Positions 9,262-17,149 are shown, numbered from the stretch's first letter. The stretch: DNA of 64,000 nt from Ruminiclostridium papyrosolvens DSM 2782 (GCF_029318685.1 NZ_CP119677.1:1846001-1910000); one strand, 5' to 3'. Translations and numbers: made by a program. The notes: generated by a model not told the origin, from the sequence alone.

Positions 9262-9448
9262 TCATTTCCCTCCGTTCGATTAACAAAATTGTAATTCTTT
9301 GTCACTTTATAGTATAGCATAAATCATATGTGTGCAATTAGCAAACAAAATAATGGAGTAAATAGTAAGTTTATCAATTGTCTCCATCCATATAAAGTTA
9401 AATAGGAGCTATTTGCTCCAATTATAGTGAAGAAAGAGTGAATGAATA

Positions 9449-9784
9449 GTGGAGAAAAAGCTGGATTTAAAAGGGATTGGTTTGCGTATAAGGTCAGAGA
9501 GGGAGAAGATTGGACTTACACGGGAACAGTTTGCGGAGCAAGTGGGTATATCACCGCTTTACGTGGGGCAGATTGAAAGGGGCCAGAGAGCGATGAGCCT
9601 CAAAACTTTTGTGAAGATTGCGGATAGCTTACACGCAAATACAGACTTTTTGATTTATGGTATTGAAGAAAGGGCTTCGGGTACTGATAAGGATGGAGTA
9701 TTAAACCTTTTGGAGAAGTGTTCAGTGCGGGAACTCAAATTGGCGGAGGAAATGCTAAAGCTGTTATTAACGTATATTAAATAA
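9449..9784 (+). CDS. XRE-family helix-turn-helix regulator
   Basis: 111 residues from a GTG start. Residues 7-66 are a Cro/C1-type HTH: GLRIRSEREKIGLTREQFAE (first helices), QVGISPLYVGQIERGQR (recognition helix) and LKTFVKIADSLH. The C-terminal 40 residues form an amphipathic helix likely used for dimerisation. It is transcribed away from the Spo0E-like pair and opens the accessory island. Several CGATA-containing repeats lie just downstream and could be operator sites, which is inference only. Confidence 0.85.
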   Translation: MEKKLDLKGIGLRIRSEREKIGLTREQFAEQVGISPLYVGQIERGQRAMSLKTFVKIADSLHANTDFLIYGIEERASGTDKDGVLNLLEKCSVRELKLAEEMLKLLLTYIK

Positions 9785-9803
9785 GTCTGAATGTTTTTAC
9801 CCC

Positions 9804-9946
9804 GTCGATAACTGTCTATTTTAAAATGAGACTCACCTATTCTGTTTGTTCTGGTTAGAGGTTTATAAATGACAACTATCGACTATCCCATAAAAGCTGA
9901 AAGCGGCATAGATTAAGGGTTTCGTTTCATAAATGTCATCTATCGG
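9804..9946. repeat. Three diverged copies of a CGATA..TTTA motif (putative operators)
   Basis: Copy 1 on plus at 9804-9823 (GTCGATAACTGTCTATTTTA). Copies 2 and 3 on minus at 9864-9883 and 9928-9946 read GTCGATAGTTGTCATTTATA and CCGATAGATGACATTTATG. They fall in the roughly 300-base gap between the XRE gene and the next small ORF, where no other gene is seen. Related sequences occur before the genes at 17225 and 18395. Confidence 0.45.
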
Positions 9947-10043
9947 TGCTATAAATATAATGGGGAGATAGAAGAGAGAGAGGGCTTTCGGTGTATACTT
10001 TCATTATATCCTGAAATAATGTTTCAAATGGCGAATGAAAATG

Positions 10044-10052
10044 TGGTATAAT
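10044..10052 (+). promoter_or_regulatory. Extended -10 promoter element
   Basis: TGGTATAAT is a perfect TGnTATAAT extended -10 box, 31 bases before the ATG of the small ORF at 10084. The -35 region is weak, as is common with extended -10 promoters. Confidence 0.55.
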
Positions 10053-10083
10053 AGTATACAATAAAATGAAGAGGTGAGCATAC

Positions 10084-10234
10084 ATGAGTGATAAAGAGCA
10101 GGTATTGTTAAATGCCGTTCAGGAGATTATCTATACTGCAAAGAGCGGAAATGACATTTTAAAATTTGGAGCGGAAGCTGCCGATATATTGGAAAAGTAA
10201 TGGCCTAATTAATGTACTGACGGGTAAGTTTTAA
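10084..10234 (+). pseudogene. Frameshifted paralogue of the 12437 small gene
   Basis: An ORF with a GAGGTGA ribosome site encodes 38 residues (10084-10200) ending ILKFGAEAADILEK. It matches the first 37 residues of the product of 12437-12595 (QEIIYTAK.. versus QQIIYAAQ.., AADIL versus TADIL). Right after its stop, the +1 frame (to 10234) reads SNGLINVLTGKF, resembling the paralogue's C-terminus (IYDILAGKI). This indicates a single-base indel. It may still make a truncated peptide. Function unknown. Confidence 0.65.
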
Positions 10235-10313
10235 GTATAATGACATATCCTGGCTTGACGGGATTTGAGGTTTTCTCCATTTGTAGATAAAGCTGTCTTT
10301 TTAGAAGGACCTA

Positions 10314-10913
10314 TTATAACTGATTCAGGTGTGTACAAAGCGGATGATATAGTGTTGATTCAGTAAGTATACTTGCGTTGCTAAACGACTTATATGCACT
10401 TTCTTGATAGGAAGCAAAAGTAGTCGGTGACGTACCAGTTTTTTCTCTTAAAATCTCGACTAAATAAGCATTAAATGACTTAATGCCTGTCAATTGTCTT
10501 GTAATCTTCAAATATGAAGGATGTTCACTGGCAAGAAGCTCTTTTAGTGGTAGTGTAGAAATTTCATTTCCGTTCTTCTTTCCGTACCCTATTTCATATG
10601 GAACCCACCATGAAGATTTTGTAGCCCGTGATATTATGCACATAACGTGAGTTGAGTTTTTTATCCCTTTTTCTATACATTCGGTAATAGCAAGGTCATT
10701 ATTTGTTCTATTTGCGTTTTGAAGGTCCCTGTCATATATGTCCAAATAAATATCAATTCCTGCATTCGTAATATAGTCTCCTATTTTTTTGACAAGTTCT
10801 TTATCTAAACTCTGATGGGACAAAAAAATACAAGGTGTCTTTGAAGCCGTTTCTATACTACTATAGGACTTTATTACTGATTGGTTTACCGCCCTATTTA
10901 TTCCTTTAGCCAT
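10314..10913 (-). CDS. TIR-domain protein (putative NADase)
   Basis: 199 residues from the ATG at 10913, chosen because GGGGGAAGG precedes it. The TIR domain covers about residues 26-130: strand CIFLSHQSLDKELVKKIGDY, the IDIYLD strand, then STHVMCIIS and SSWWVPYEIGYG. The last contains the W-x-x-x-E motif whose glutamate is the catalytic residue of TIR NADases. The remaining about 65 residues are not recognised. It is transcribed divergently from a second TIR-type gene across a symmetrical promoter, so both probably belong to one anti-phage module (inference). Confidence 0.8.
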   Translation of the reverse strand: MAKGINRAVNQSVIKSYSSIETASKTPCIFLSHQSLDKELVKKIGDYITNAGIDIYLDIYDRDLQNANRTNNDLAITECIEKGIKNSTHVMCIISRATKSSWWVPYEIGYGKKNGNEISTLPLKELLASEHPSYLKITRQLTGIKSFNAYLVEILREKTGTSPTTFASYQESAYKSFSNASILTESTLYHPLCTHLNQL

Positions 10914-10968
10914 AATCCTTCCCCCTATAAATAGCAGATTTCTACATAAAAAACTCTTTTCCTGCAAG

Positions 10969-11010
10969 TATTATATCATTATTGAAAAAATTTACAACGA
11001 TGATATAATA
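10969..11010. promoter_or_regulatory. Symmetrical divergent promoter of the TIR module
   Basis: Plus: TTGAAA (10982-10987), 16 bases, TATAAT (11004-11009). Minus: TTGTAA (complement of 10992-10997), 16 bases, TATAAT (complement of 10970-10975). Both -10 boxes lie inside a perfect 11-bp inverted repeat, TATTATATCAT (10969-10979) and ATGATATAATA (11000-11010), so one bound regulator could act on both directions. Confidence 0.7.
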
Positions 11011-11056
11011 ATCTTAATATATTTGTCTGATTATAGGAAACAAGGGGGTAAGGTCA

Positions 11057-11596
11057 ATGCCTATATATAATGATACAAGACATAAAGTTTTCATTAGTTA
11101 CTACCACTATGATGACCAATGGTATAAAAATAGGTTCGAGGAGCTATTCGGTAACGTATTAATAAATAAATCTGTTATGGATGGGGACATCAATACTGAT
11201 TTGAGTACAGATTATATAAAGCGACTTATACAGAGTGGGTATCTTACCGACACCTCTGTTTTAGCGGTATTGGTAGGACCGAATACTTGGAAGAGAAAAC
11301 ATGTCGATTGGGAAATTTCCGCTGCTTTGAGTAAAAAAGTGGGCGGCTATTCTGGATTGGTAGGTATCCTTCTGCCTGAATTTCCTTTAAGCAATAACCG
11401 ATATAATTACGATGATCTACCACCAAGATTAGCTGATAATGTCAAAAGCGGGTATGCAGAGATATATACATGGAACGATGCTTGTAGCAGTTCAACTACA
11501 ATAAAAAGTATTATAGAAACGGCTTTCAATAACAGGGTAAACAAAGCTCACCTAATAGATAATACCAGAACTCAATATGTAAACAACAGGGGATAG
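11057..11596 (+). CDS. ThsB-like TIR-fold protein (DUF1863 / Thoeris-type)
   Basis: 179 residues from the ATG behind AAGGGGGTAAGG. The N-terminus HKVFISYYHYDDQWYKNRFE and the TSVLAVLVGPNTWKRKHVDWEI segment fit the MTH538-like TIR family that includes Thoeris ThsB. The conserved glutamate of the catalytic motif is present (DWEI), while the usual preceding Trp is His. In Thoeris, ThsB senses infection and makes an NAD-derived signal that activates an effector. Here the gene is followed after 2 bases by a membrane protein rather than a recognisable ThsA, so the partner may be a different effector (inference). Confidence 0.8.
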   Translation: MPIYNDTRHKVFISYYHYDDQWYKNRFEELFGNVLINKSVMDGDINTDLSTDYIKRLIQSGYLTDTSVLAVLVGPNTWKRKHVDWEISAALSKKVGGYSGLVGILLPEFPLSNNRYNYDDLPPRLADNVKSGYAEIYTWNDACSSSTTIKSIIETAFNNRVNKAHLIDNTRTQYVNNRG

Positions 11597-11598
11597 GT

Positions 11599-12273
11599 AT
11601 GGGTAATAATACAATAGATCTGATAAAGGTATATTTAAAAGACTTTAAACTATCATTAGATGTAAATTGGGCTTTCTTGGCATTGTTAACTGTGGTGCTT
11701 ATTGCAGTTATAATTATTCGGAATCGAATAATGAAGAGTAAGGGAGTACAGTTTGAGGTAGAGAAGGTAGAGGTTAATATCGGTAATCAAAAAGTAACCA
11801 TAAAACCTAACTATGAGGATATGCAGATTGCTTATAGACTGTGGACTGAATTGAGTACAAGGAAAATCGGGCTGGAAATTGACTTCGATAACGATGTTAT
11901 TGATGAAGTATACGAATCTTGGTATTCGTTTTTTCAGATTACAAGGGGAATGATCGGTGATATTCCAGTTTCACAGATTAGGAAAAATGATAGTACAAGG
12001 CAGATCGTTAGGATGTCATTGTCCATTCTAAATGATGGGTTAAGGCCGCATCTTACTAAATGGCAAGCAAATTTCAGGGGATGGTATGCTTTTAAAATTA
12101 AGCAGAGTGAGCAAAAAAATGAGTATTGCTCCCCACAAGAACTTCAAAAGGAATTTTCACATTATAATGATCTCGTTGAGGATATGAGAGAAGTAAACAA
12201 AAGACTTGTACAGTATAGGAATGAACTGAAAGCTGTATTTATGAGTAGCGTTTCTGAAGGTGAGTTACAATAG
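11599..12273 (+). CDS. Single-pass membrane protein paired with the ThsB-like gene
   Basis: 224 residues. One transmembrane segment at about 23-41 (WAFLALLTVVLIAVIIIRNR) is followed by a cytoplasmic domain with a predicted beta pair (VQFEVEKVEVNIGNQKVTI) and then helices. These carry the conserved-looking blocks LWTELSTRKIGL, NDGLRPHLTKWQANFRGWY and DLVEDMREVNKRLVQYRNEL. I recognise no named domain. It starts 2 bases after the ThsB-like stop, so it is translationally coupled. By context it is a candidate membrane effector or sensor of the TIR module. Confidence 0.75.
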   Translation: MGNNTIDLIKVYLKDFKLSLDVNWAFLALLTVVLIAVIIIRNRIMKSKGVQFEVEKVEVNIGNQKVTIKPNYEDMQIAYRLWTELSTRKIGLEIDFDNDVIDEVYESWYSFFQITRGMIGDIPVSQIRKNDSTRQIVRMSLSILNDGLRPHLTKWQANFRGWYAFKIKQSEQKNEYCSPQELQKEFSHYNDLVEDMREVNKRLVQYRNELKAVFMSSVSEGELQ

Positions 12274-12292
12274 AATCATGTTAAAATGGGCT

Positions 12293-12320
12293 AAAAAGCG
12301 GCTGTGACCGCCTTTCGTGT
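12293..12320 (+). terminator. Weak terminator after the TIR/membrane pair
   Basis: AAAAAGCGG and CCGCCTTT form a GC-rich stem around a CTGTGA loop with a short T tract. It is followed 5 bases later by the recombinase remnant on the opposite strand. Confidence 0.45.
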
Positions 12321-12324
12321 TTGT

Positions 12325-12387
12325 TCATATACTTTAAGGAAACTTCTTTACCTCATACTTTAATTGCTTAATATTAACTAATCCTTT
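12325..12387 (-). pseudogene. 3' remnant of a tyrosine recombinase
   Basis: Read on minus, the segment encodes VNIKQLKYEVKKFP, stop, S I, stop. The intact recombinase at 26547-27440 ends VDMKHLKQEVKKFPLSI. DNA also matches: GGAAACTTCTTTAC is shared exactly and 23 of 26 bases agree around it. The Leu codon is now TAA, and no upstream recombinase sequence survives. It lies convergent to the membrane-protein gene of the TIR module, as the intact recombinase lies convergent to the Avs-like gene. Confidence 0.75.
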
Positions 12388-12436
12388 TAATATGTTATAA
12401 TTGACTATATTGCATAAACCGAAAGGAGCTGGGTGC

Positions 12437-12595
12437 ATGGACAACCAAAAAGCAGAGAGTATCCTACAACAGATAATATACGCAGCCCAAGAAACTAACA
12501 ATGCCCTGGACTTTGGCAAAGAGACAGCTGACATCCTGGCCGACAACATGTTAATAGACCCCGCAATTTACGACATACTGGCGGGAAAGATATAA
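12437..12595 (+). CDS. Small hypothetical protein (paralogue of 10084)
   Basis: 52 residues from the ATG after AAAGGAGC; an upstream in-frame ATG at 12401 lacks a ribosome site. It is acidic and helical, with QQIIYAAQETNNALDFGKET and a C-terminal IYDILAGKI. It is the intact relative of the frameshifted ORF at 10084; the two copies bracket the TIR module. No function is recognised. Confidence 0.65.
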   Translation: MDNQKAESILQQIIYAAQETNNALDFGKETADILADNMLIDPAIYDILAGKI

Positions 12596-12682
12596 TAGGC
12601 AGCCGCCCGTTCCGTCCTCCGCTGCTACATATTACAGTATATTACAGCTTCAATACAGAAAAAAAATAGAGGGATGATATAA

Positions 12683-12904
12683 TTGAAAAACTTGACAGAT
12701 GAGGAATGCTTCGCATTGATTTGCTACGCAATCCAGCTCACAGATTATAACAGCGATGTAAAAAAGCAGATTTACGAATGGTTCGGGCAGGAGCCGATTA
12801 CCGAGGTGGAAATTAAACGGATTCTTGGAGCCTCCGAGGCCGAACAGAAGGAAAAATATGGACGGATTATTCAGTTCCCAACTAAAAAAGACCTGCCGAG
12901 ATAG
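12683..12904 (+). CDS. Small hypothetical protein
   Basis: 73 residues from a TTG start after AGAGGGATG. It is helical and acidic, with an N-terminal TDEECFALICYAIQL, and ends IIQFPTKKDLPR. No known domain is recognised. Its last codons run into an intrinsic terminator, which supports a real transcription unit. Typical of small mobile-element genes. Confidence 0.55.
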   Translation: MKNLTDEECFALICYAIQLTDYNSDVKKQIYEWFGQEPITEVEIKRILGASEAEQKEKYGRIIQFPTKKDLPR

Positions 12905-12915
12905 CAGGTTTTTTT
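12892..12915 (+). terminator. Intrinsic terminator overlapping the end of the 12683 gene
   Basis: CCTGC (12892-12896) and GCAGG (12904-12908) form the stem, followed by seven Ts. Confidence 0.75.
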
Positions 12916-12975
12916 ACTTCTTATTTCTTTTATGCAGTTTTGCATCGGATGATGTGGGTTTTCCGTTCTTTTTAT

Positions 12976-13108
12976 ATTTCTCTGTGATAAATTTTTAGAG
13001 GAATCGATTATTCTTAAGCGGGACAATGAGGTGTGGCTGATTTCGTCAAACCTGTTCCCATTAAAATGGCATAAAATTGAAGGTAGCAAAGACAACGGAA
13101 AAGTATAA
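12976..13108 (+). pseudogene. Possible decayed coding fragment
   Basis: A 40-plus codon open frame without a start ends at 13108 and has protein-like composition (DKFLEESIILKRDNEVWLIS, then FPLKWHKIEG). It could be the C-terminus of a lost gene; the family is not recognised. The rest of 13109-13459 shows no gene or clear structure. Confidence 0.3.
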
Positions 13109-13459
13109 AAAAGCTTGAGTAAAATTTGAAAAACGAATAAAAAGATTATAGAATAGAATCAAGAGGTACAGGAAGAGCGGGTGGCAAGGAAATAGAAGAA
13201 AAAGGAATTTTATTGGTACATGGTTGAATGTGAAGGAGGTGATACGGGAGACAGGATAGCGGTATAAGTTTTCGAGTAAAAGTGAATAGTAATTGTAATA
13301 AAAGTGGACATTTCTGATGGATTCACAATTCCTGAATAACAATCTTTTTACAATCCCAATTTGCATAGGGTAACAAATAAAATAAAACTGTGTTAATACC
13401 CGTTATCAAAGGCTTGATTTCTTATTGCCAAAAACAAGTTAAAAGGAGATGGTTTTGTT

Positions 13460-13993
13460 ATGAGAAAAGATATACCATGTTATTATGATGTAACATTTAA
13501 ATGCGGTTGCACAAAAGCAATTCCCATTTACGGTAAGAATGGAACTGAAAGGGAGGAGAAGGTTGAAGAATTAGCAAAAAAAATTTGTCGGGATTGTGAT
13601 CCAAATATAAAATGGCATACACCAGAAAGATTTGATGACGATCTGCCAGAGCTTGTTGGTACTCCAAAACAGATAGAATGGGCAAAACTATTACGAAATG
13701 AAAAAGCCAGAATGCTAAAAGAACAGTATGATTCTATAGCAGAGGACCGCTTAAATACAGGTGTTGAAATTGAGTATACAGAAGAAGAAAAGGTACTTAA
13801 AGAAGAACACAGATTTAAGAAACTGGCTATCTATAAAGCAATTATGGATAGGGTATTGACAAATAGAGATTCTAAATATTGGATAGATAATAGATTTTCA
13901 AATGAAAGGCTTATAGATATGCCTACCCCAGAAGAGAAAGCATTGTTGAGGCAATATTTCAACGAATATAAAGAAAGAAAAAAGATGCTATGA
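13460..13993 (+). CDS. Hypothetical protein with N-terminal Cys motif, mobile-element type
   Basis: 177 residues behind AAAAGGAGATGG. Residues 10-50 contain FKCGC and KKICRDC, a likely zinc-binding knuckle. The middle has VGTPKQIEWAKLLRNEKARM and later SKYWIDNR, blocks I associate with conserved proteins on Firmicute phages and conjugative elements, without a known function. The C-terminus is helical and basic. Function not assigned. Confidence 0.6.
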   Translation: MRKDIPCYYDVTFKCGCTKAIPIYGKNGTEREEKVEELAKKICRDCDPNIKWHTPERFDDDLPELVGTPKQIEWAKLLRNEKARMLKEQYDSIAEDRLNTGVEIEYTEEEKVLKEEHRFKKLAIYKAIMDRVLTNRDSKYWIDNRFSNERLIDMPTPEEKALLRQYFNEYKERKKML

Positions 13994-14297
13994 GCCTTTC
14001 TCAATTTTTCGGACAGGTTTAAATAGTGCAGTTGTCTGAAATTGCAGAATATCTTCAAATATCTATATCAAGCCACTAACTTTTCATAATATCAATGTCT
14101 AAATTCGCATGGCAGAATATTACCAATCGCTGTATTACTGCGTTATTGGTCGATATATTCAAATATTGCTGATGCAATTCAGGTTAAGTATGGCTTGATA
14201 AAAGTGTGTAAACTCAACACAACACACTTTCTGGAGGGTTAACCTCCAGCTTACATAGAATAATCCCATCAAATCCTTCATAGCGGAGGGATGTCCA
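13994..14297. other. Intergenic stretch with hairpins, no gene seen
   Basis: No convincing ORF. An imperfect hairpin pairs ACCAAT..CGC with GCG..ATTGGT (about 14121-14149), and a clean hairpin CTGGAGG/CCTCCAG (14231-14249) has a GTTAA loop but no T run. The latter lies 48 bases before the next start and may be a leader structure. Confidence 0.35.
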
Positions 14298-14630
14298 ATG
14301 TATATATCCAATATTGAATCAGATACGAAGCAGTGGGAAAAACAGGGGTTTTATTGCCACTTCGAGCGTGATGCCGATAATAAAGTACAAGTAAATTACC
14401 ACACTCACGGCATTTTACACAGCAGGGGTAAAAGCGATTTTTGCATTACCCAACCCATTAAACCCATAATAGGAAAAGCAATTTTTACTGAATTGGTTGA
14501 TAAGCTGGATAAGGGCATAGAAATATTTGATGGTACAGAGCTTGCCGATGTTTTTGATGGTTTTACTCTTAAATTTCGACAATCGGAAAAATGCATTTCG
14601 GTTCTGAAAATTGATATTAGGTGCGAATAA
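14298..14630 (+). CDS. Hypothetical protein
   Basis: 110 residues. The N-terminal half contains QGFYCHFERDADNKVQVNYH and HGILHSRG; no signal peptide or membrane segment is visible. The upstream GCGGAGGGATG gives an acceptable ribosome site for the ATG. No family is recognised. It stands alone and is followed by a palindromic terminator. Confidence 0.5.
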   Translation: MYISNIESDTKQWEKQGFYCHFERDADNKVQVNYHTHGILHSRGKSDFCITQPIKPIIGKAIFTELVDKLDKGIEIFDGTELADVFDGFTLKFRQSEKCISVLKIDIRCE

Positions 14631-14708
14631 AACGTTTCTGTATCCACTTTCCTTTATCAAGGACATATTGGCACCAATGAAACGAAAATATGGCTCGGCG
14701 TATATCGC

Positions 14709-14738
14709 AAGAATTGAGATCTCAATTCTTTTCTTTAT
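14709..14738 (+). terminator. Intrinsic terminator
   Basis: AAGAATTGA and TCAATTCTT form a perfect 9-bp stem around GATC, followed by TTCTTTATTTTT. It separates the 14298 gene from the 14805 gene. Confidence 0.7.
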
Positions 14739-14804
14739 TTTTGTTAAATAAAAAGATAAAATTAGAAGTGCATAGTTATTAAATTATAAATTGAGGGACT
14801 GCTA

Positions 14805-15674
14805 ATGAACCAATATGCTATACCGATATATAAAGATTTTTTTAAGGAAGAACAAATATTGAGTGTTGTTCAAGAGTTGTCGGCTTGGGATGAAAGTATT
14901 TTAAAGAGTCACAATGACTCAAACCACCTCATACATAAATTAACTTTTCTTGCCGATGTTGGAGTCAAAGCAGATCAACCATATATGCAAAGCAGCATAG
15001 AGATGATTACAAACCATATATCGTCCGAAGGTTTGTTTCAAATACAAGCAAACATCTCACCTTCCTACGGAGGCACTGGACAGAATCAATGGACTTGGAT
15101 GTTGTGTGATGCTCCATTAATTCTTTACAGTCTAACAAAAATGGGGCTTCAGGACTCACGAATTAAAACTGCTGTTAATTTTCTTGTCGACTTAAATAGT
15201 GAAGTCGGTTGGAAGTGTGTTGTATCACCAGATCTGGGGAAATTTCATGGTCCTGGCCGCAAGTCAGATCCTTGTCCATATGCAACACTTTTAATGCTCA
15301 AGTTATTAGCCTTATTTCCCGAATGGAATGAAAGTGATATATGTAAAGTAGGGGCAGAGGCATTATTAAGTTTATGGGAGCAACGTAAGGAACGTAGACC
15401 TTATATGTTTGCGATGGGTTCGACCTTTGTAAAACTCAAGGCTCCGTTGATTTGGTATGATATTCTTCATGTTGTTCATGTGTTGACTCAATTTGAATGG
15501 TTAAAGAAAGATAATAGATTAAAAGAAATGGTCGAATTGATTAAATCTAAAGCGGATAAACAGGGAAACTACACCGCCGAGTCAGTTTATAAAGCGTGGA
15601 GTGCTTGGGAATTTGGTCAAAAAAAAGTTCCTTCACGTTGGATTACAGTTTTGGTTGAAGATATTTTATCATAG
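14805..15674 (+). CDS. Prenyltransferase/squalene-cyclase-like helical toroid protein
   Basis: 289 residues, mostly paired helices with terpenoid-cyclase-like repeat features (SYGGTGQNQWTWMLCDAPL, VNFLVDLNSEVGWKC, LLMLKLLALFPEW). The QW motifs are imperfect, and no DXDD or other clear catalytic motif is visible, so activity is doubtful. The stop codon overlaps by 6 bases the end of the convergent tyrosine recombinase, marking it as possible recombinase cargo. No signal peptide. Function unknown. Confidence 0.6.
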   Translation: MNQYAIPIYKDFFKEEQILSVVQELSAWDESILKSHNDSNHLIHKLTFLADVGVKADQPYMQSSIEMITNHISSEGLFQIQANISPSYGGTGQNQWTWMLCDAPLILYSLTKMGLQDSRIKTAVNFLVDLNSEVGWKCVVSPDLGKFHGPGRKSDPCPYATLLMLKLLALFPEWNESDICKVGAEALLSLWEQRKERRPYMFAMGSTFVKLKAPLIWYDILHVVHVLTQFEWLKKDNRLKEMVELIKSKADKQGNYTAESVYKAWSAWEFGQKKVPSRWITVLVEDILS

Positions 15675-16592
15675 TTTATTCATTTTCTCCTTTAACTTCT
15701 GTTTGCTCGGATTTGTATATAAAAGTATGGTATGTATATTACTGTGTCCTGCGATAGAAGCAATTTCAGCAACCGTAAAATCATTTTCCAAAGCATTGCT
15801 GCACCAATGATGACGTAGCTGGTGAGGGGTAAGGCTATCAGAAGTTTTATTTTTATATTTTGCAAATACCTTGTTAACCACGGTTCTGTTCAGGGGGCCT
15901 TTCCTTCCAGGGAAAAGCCAGGAATCAGGCTGGTATAATTTGATGTAGTCTTTTAGGATGTCAGCGAGCTGGTCATTAATATAGACAATCCTTTGTTTGT
16001 TTCCCTTGCCGTTCCGTACCCGTAATTCTCGTGCAGTGAGATTTACGTCGGAGATTTTGAGGGATAAAGCCTCTGAAATTCGCAGAGCGGTCATTTCTAA
16101 AACTGATATGACGGTGTAATACTTTTTATTTTCATGTTCCAGGATCAGTTGTCGGAATTTCTTTACATCTTCCTTTTGAATTTTGGCAGGACTGGCATAG
16201 TTGAGCTGCACCTTGATAAAATCTTGCTTCGTAACGGCTGTATTGTCCTGAATTCCGTTATGAATCAGGAATTCGTTAAACTTTGCGAGGGCAGATAGCT
16301 TATTATTTATAGTTTTAGCATCCAATTGCAGGATGTTTTTTAAATAGCTTTTGTATTCCAGAATATTTTCATGGTGAATACGACTAAATTCAAGGCCATA
16401 GGTTTGCGAAAACCATTCAAGGTAAGCTTTCACGTTTCGGCAGTATCCGTTCACCGTATTTACACTTTTTCCATGAAGAACAAGGTAATCCTTAAATCCA
16501 TCCAACAATGGTATTTCGCCTCCTGTAAATTGTGTTGCATTCGGTTTGCTGTACCTTTTAATAAATTGTGTTGCAATGAGTTCCATAATCAT
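15669..16592 (-). CDS. Tyrosine recombinase (phage integrase family), intact
   Basis: 307 residues from the ATG at 16592; the ATG at 16586 is an alternative, and neither has a strong ribosome site. An N-terminal SAM-like core-binding domain (about 27-125) is followed by the catalytic domain with all expected residues: Arg in TALRISEAL, Lys in NGKGNKQRI, HQLRHHW (HxxR), the GHSNIHT His and Tyr in LLYTNP. It catalyses site-specific strand exchange. Directly upstream lies an 11-bp inverted repeat (16622-16649) shaped like its core site, and two further half-sites lie inside the first codons. The 3' end overlaps the cargo gene 14805. Confidence 0.9.
   Translation of the reverse strand: MIMELIATQFIKRYSKPNATQFTGGEIPLLDGFKDYLVLHGKSVNTVNGYCRNVKAYLEWFSQTYGLEFSRIHHENILEYKSYLKNILQLDAKTINNKLSALAKFNEFLIHNGIQDNTAVTKQDFIKVQLNYASPAKIQKEDVKKFRQLILEHENKKYYTVISVLEMTALRISEALSLKISDVNLTARELRVRNGKGNKQRIVYINDQLADILKDYIKLYQPDSWLFPGRKGPLNRTVVNKVFAKYKNKTSDSLTPHQLRHHWCSNALENDFTVAEIASIAGHSNIHTILLYTNPSKQKLKEKMNKL
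16530..16576 (+). repeat. Two direct half-sites within the recombinase 5' coding region
   Basis: TTGTGTTGCA at 16530-16539 and TTGTGTTGCAA at 16566-16576, 36 bases apart, encode the twin ATQF segments of the recombinase N-terminus. They repeat the arm of the inverted repeat at 16622-16649. Confidence 0.6.
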
Positions 16593-16621
16593 ACAACTTT
16601 CAGAGGCTTAAGTCAACAGGT

Positions 16622-16649
16622 TTGCAACACAATTGATCTTGTGTTGCAA
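16622..16649. other. Putative recombinase core (attachment/crossover) site
   Basis: TTGCAACACAA (16622-16632) and TTGTGTTGCAA (16639-16649) are a perfect 11-bp inverted repeat with a 6-bp spacer TTGATC. This is the geometry of tyrosine-recombinase core sites (two recombinase arms flanking a 6-8 bp crossover region). It lies 29 bases upstream of the recombinase start codon. Confidence 0.6.
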
Positions 16650-16831
16650 TTCAACTTGATGCTTTAACTGCATAGATTTTTATATGAAATACTGCCATTA
16701 AGTGATAAAATGATTTAGAAACTGTTTCCAGAAAACTGTGTTAATTATAATAGAGTACTGCAAATGAAGCGGTTAGAGAGAATACACCCGAAGGCAGTAT
16801 TTATATAAGAAAGTCAAGGGGAGCTTGAAGA

Positions 16832-17101
16832 ATGAGTTTTGCAATTATCATTATTTTTGTTGTCTTTGGAGTAGCTTTGTATTTTCTACAGACATCAAAT
16901 CACGAGAAAAAGATTTATGAGCAGGTTGAGGCTATTGGGGGGAAGGTTATTACCATTGAGAGGAGAGCCTTAAGGACTGGTCCATTCATTCTTGCTGGAA
17001 AAGGAAGGACTGTATATAAGATAGAGTATGAAGCAGAAGGACAATTAAAGGAAGGCTGGGTCAAATTTGGCGGACTGTTTGGGGCTGACTGGCGGTTGTA
17101 A
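16832..17101 (+). CDS. Small membrane-anchored hypothetical protein
   Basis: 89 residues. An N-terminal membrane segment (residues about 2-20, SFAIIIIFVVFGVALYFL) is followed by a small beta-rich domain with GGKVITIERRALRTGPFI and KEGWVKFGGLFGADWRL. The family is widespread as hypothetical proteins, function unknown. GGGGAGC precedes the ATG. Confidence 0.6.
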   Translation: MSFAIIIIFVVFGVALYFLQTSNHEKKIYEQVEAIGGKVITIERRALRTGPFILAGKGRTVYKIEYEAEGQLKEGWVKFGGLFGADWRL

Positions 17102-17149
17102 AGTAACTGTATTATAGAATAGGTTAAAACTACGAATTATCGATTATTT

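Noticed and set aside
13061..13366. 101-residue minus-strand ORF
   Set aside because: Low-complexity Phe/Tyr/Leu translation of AT-rich intergenic DNA, no ribosome site.
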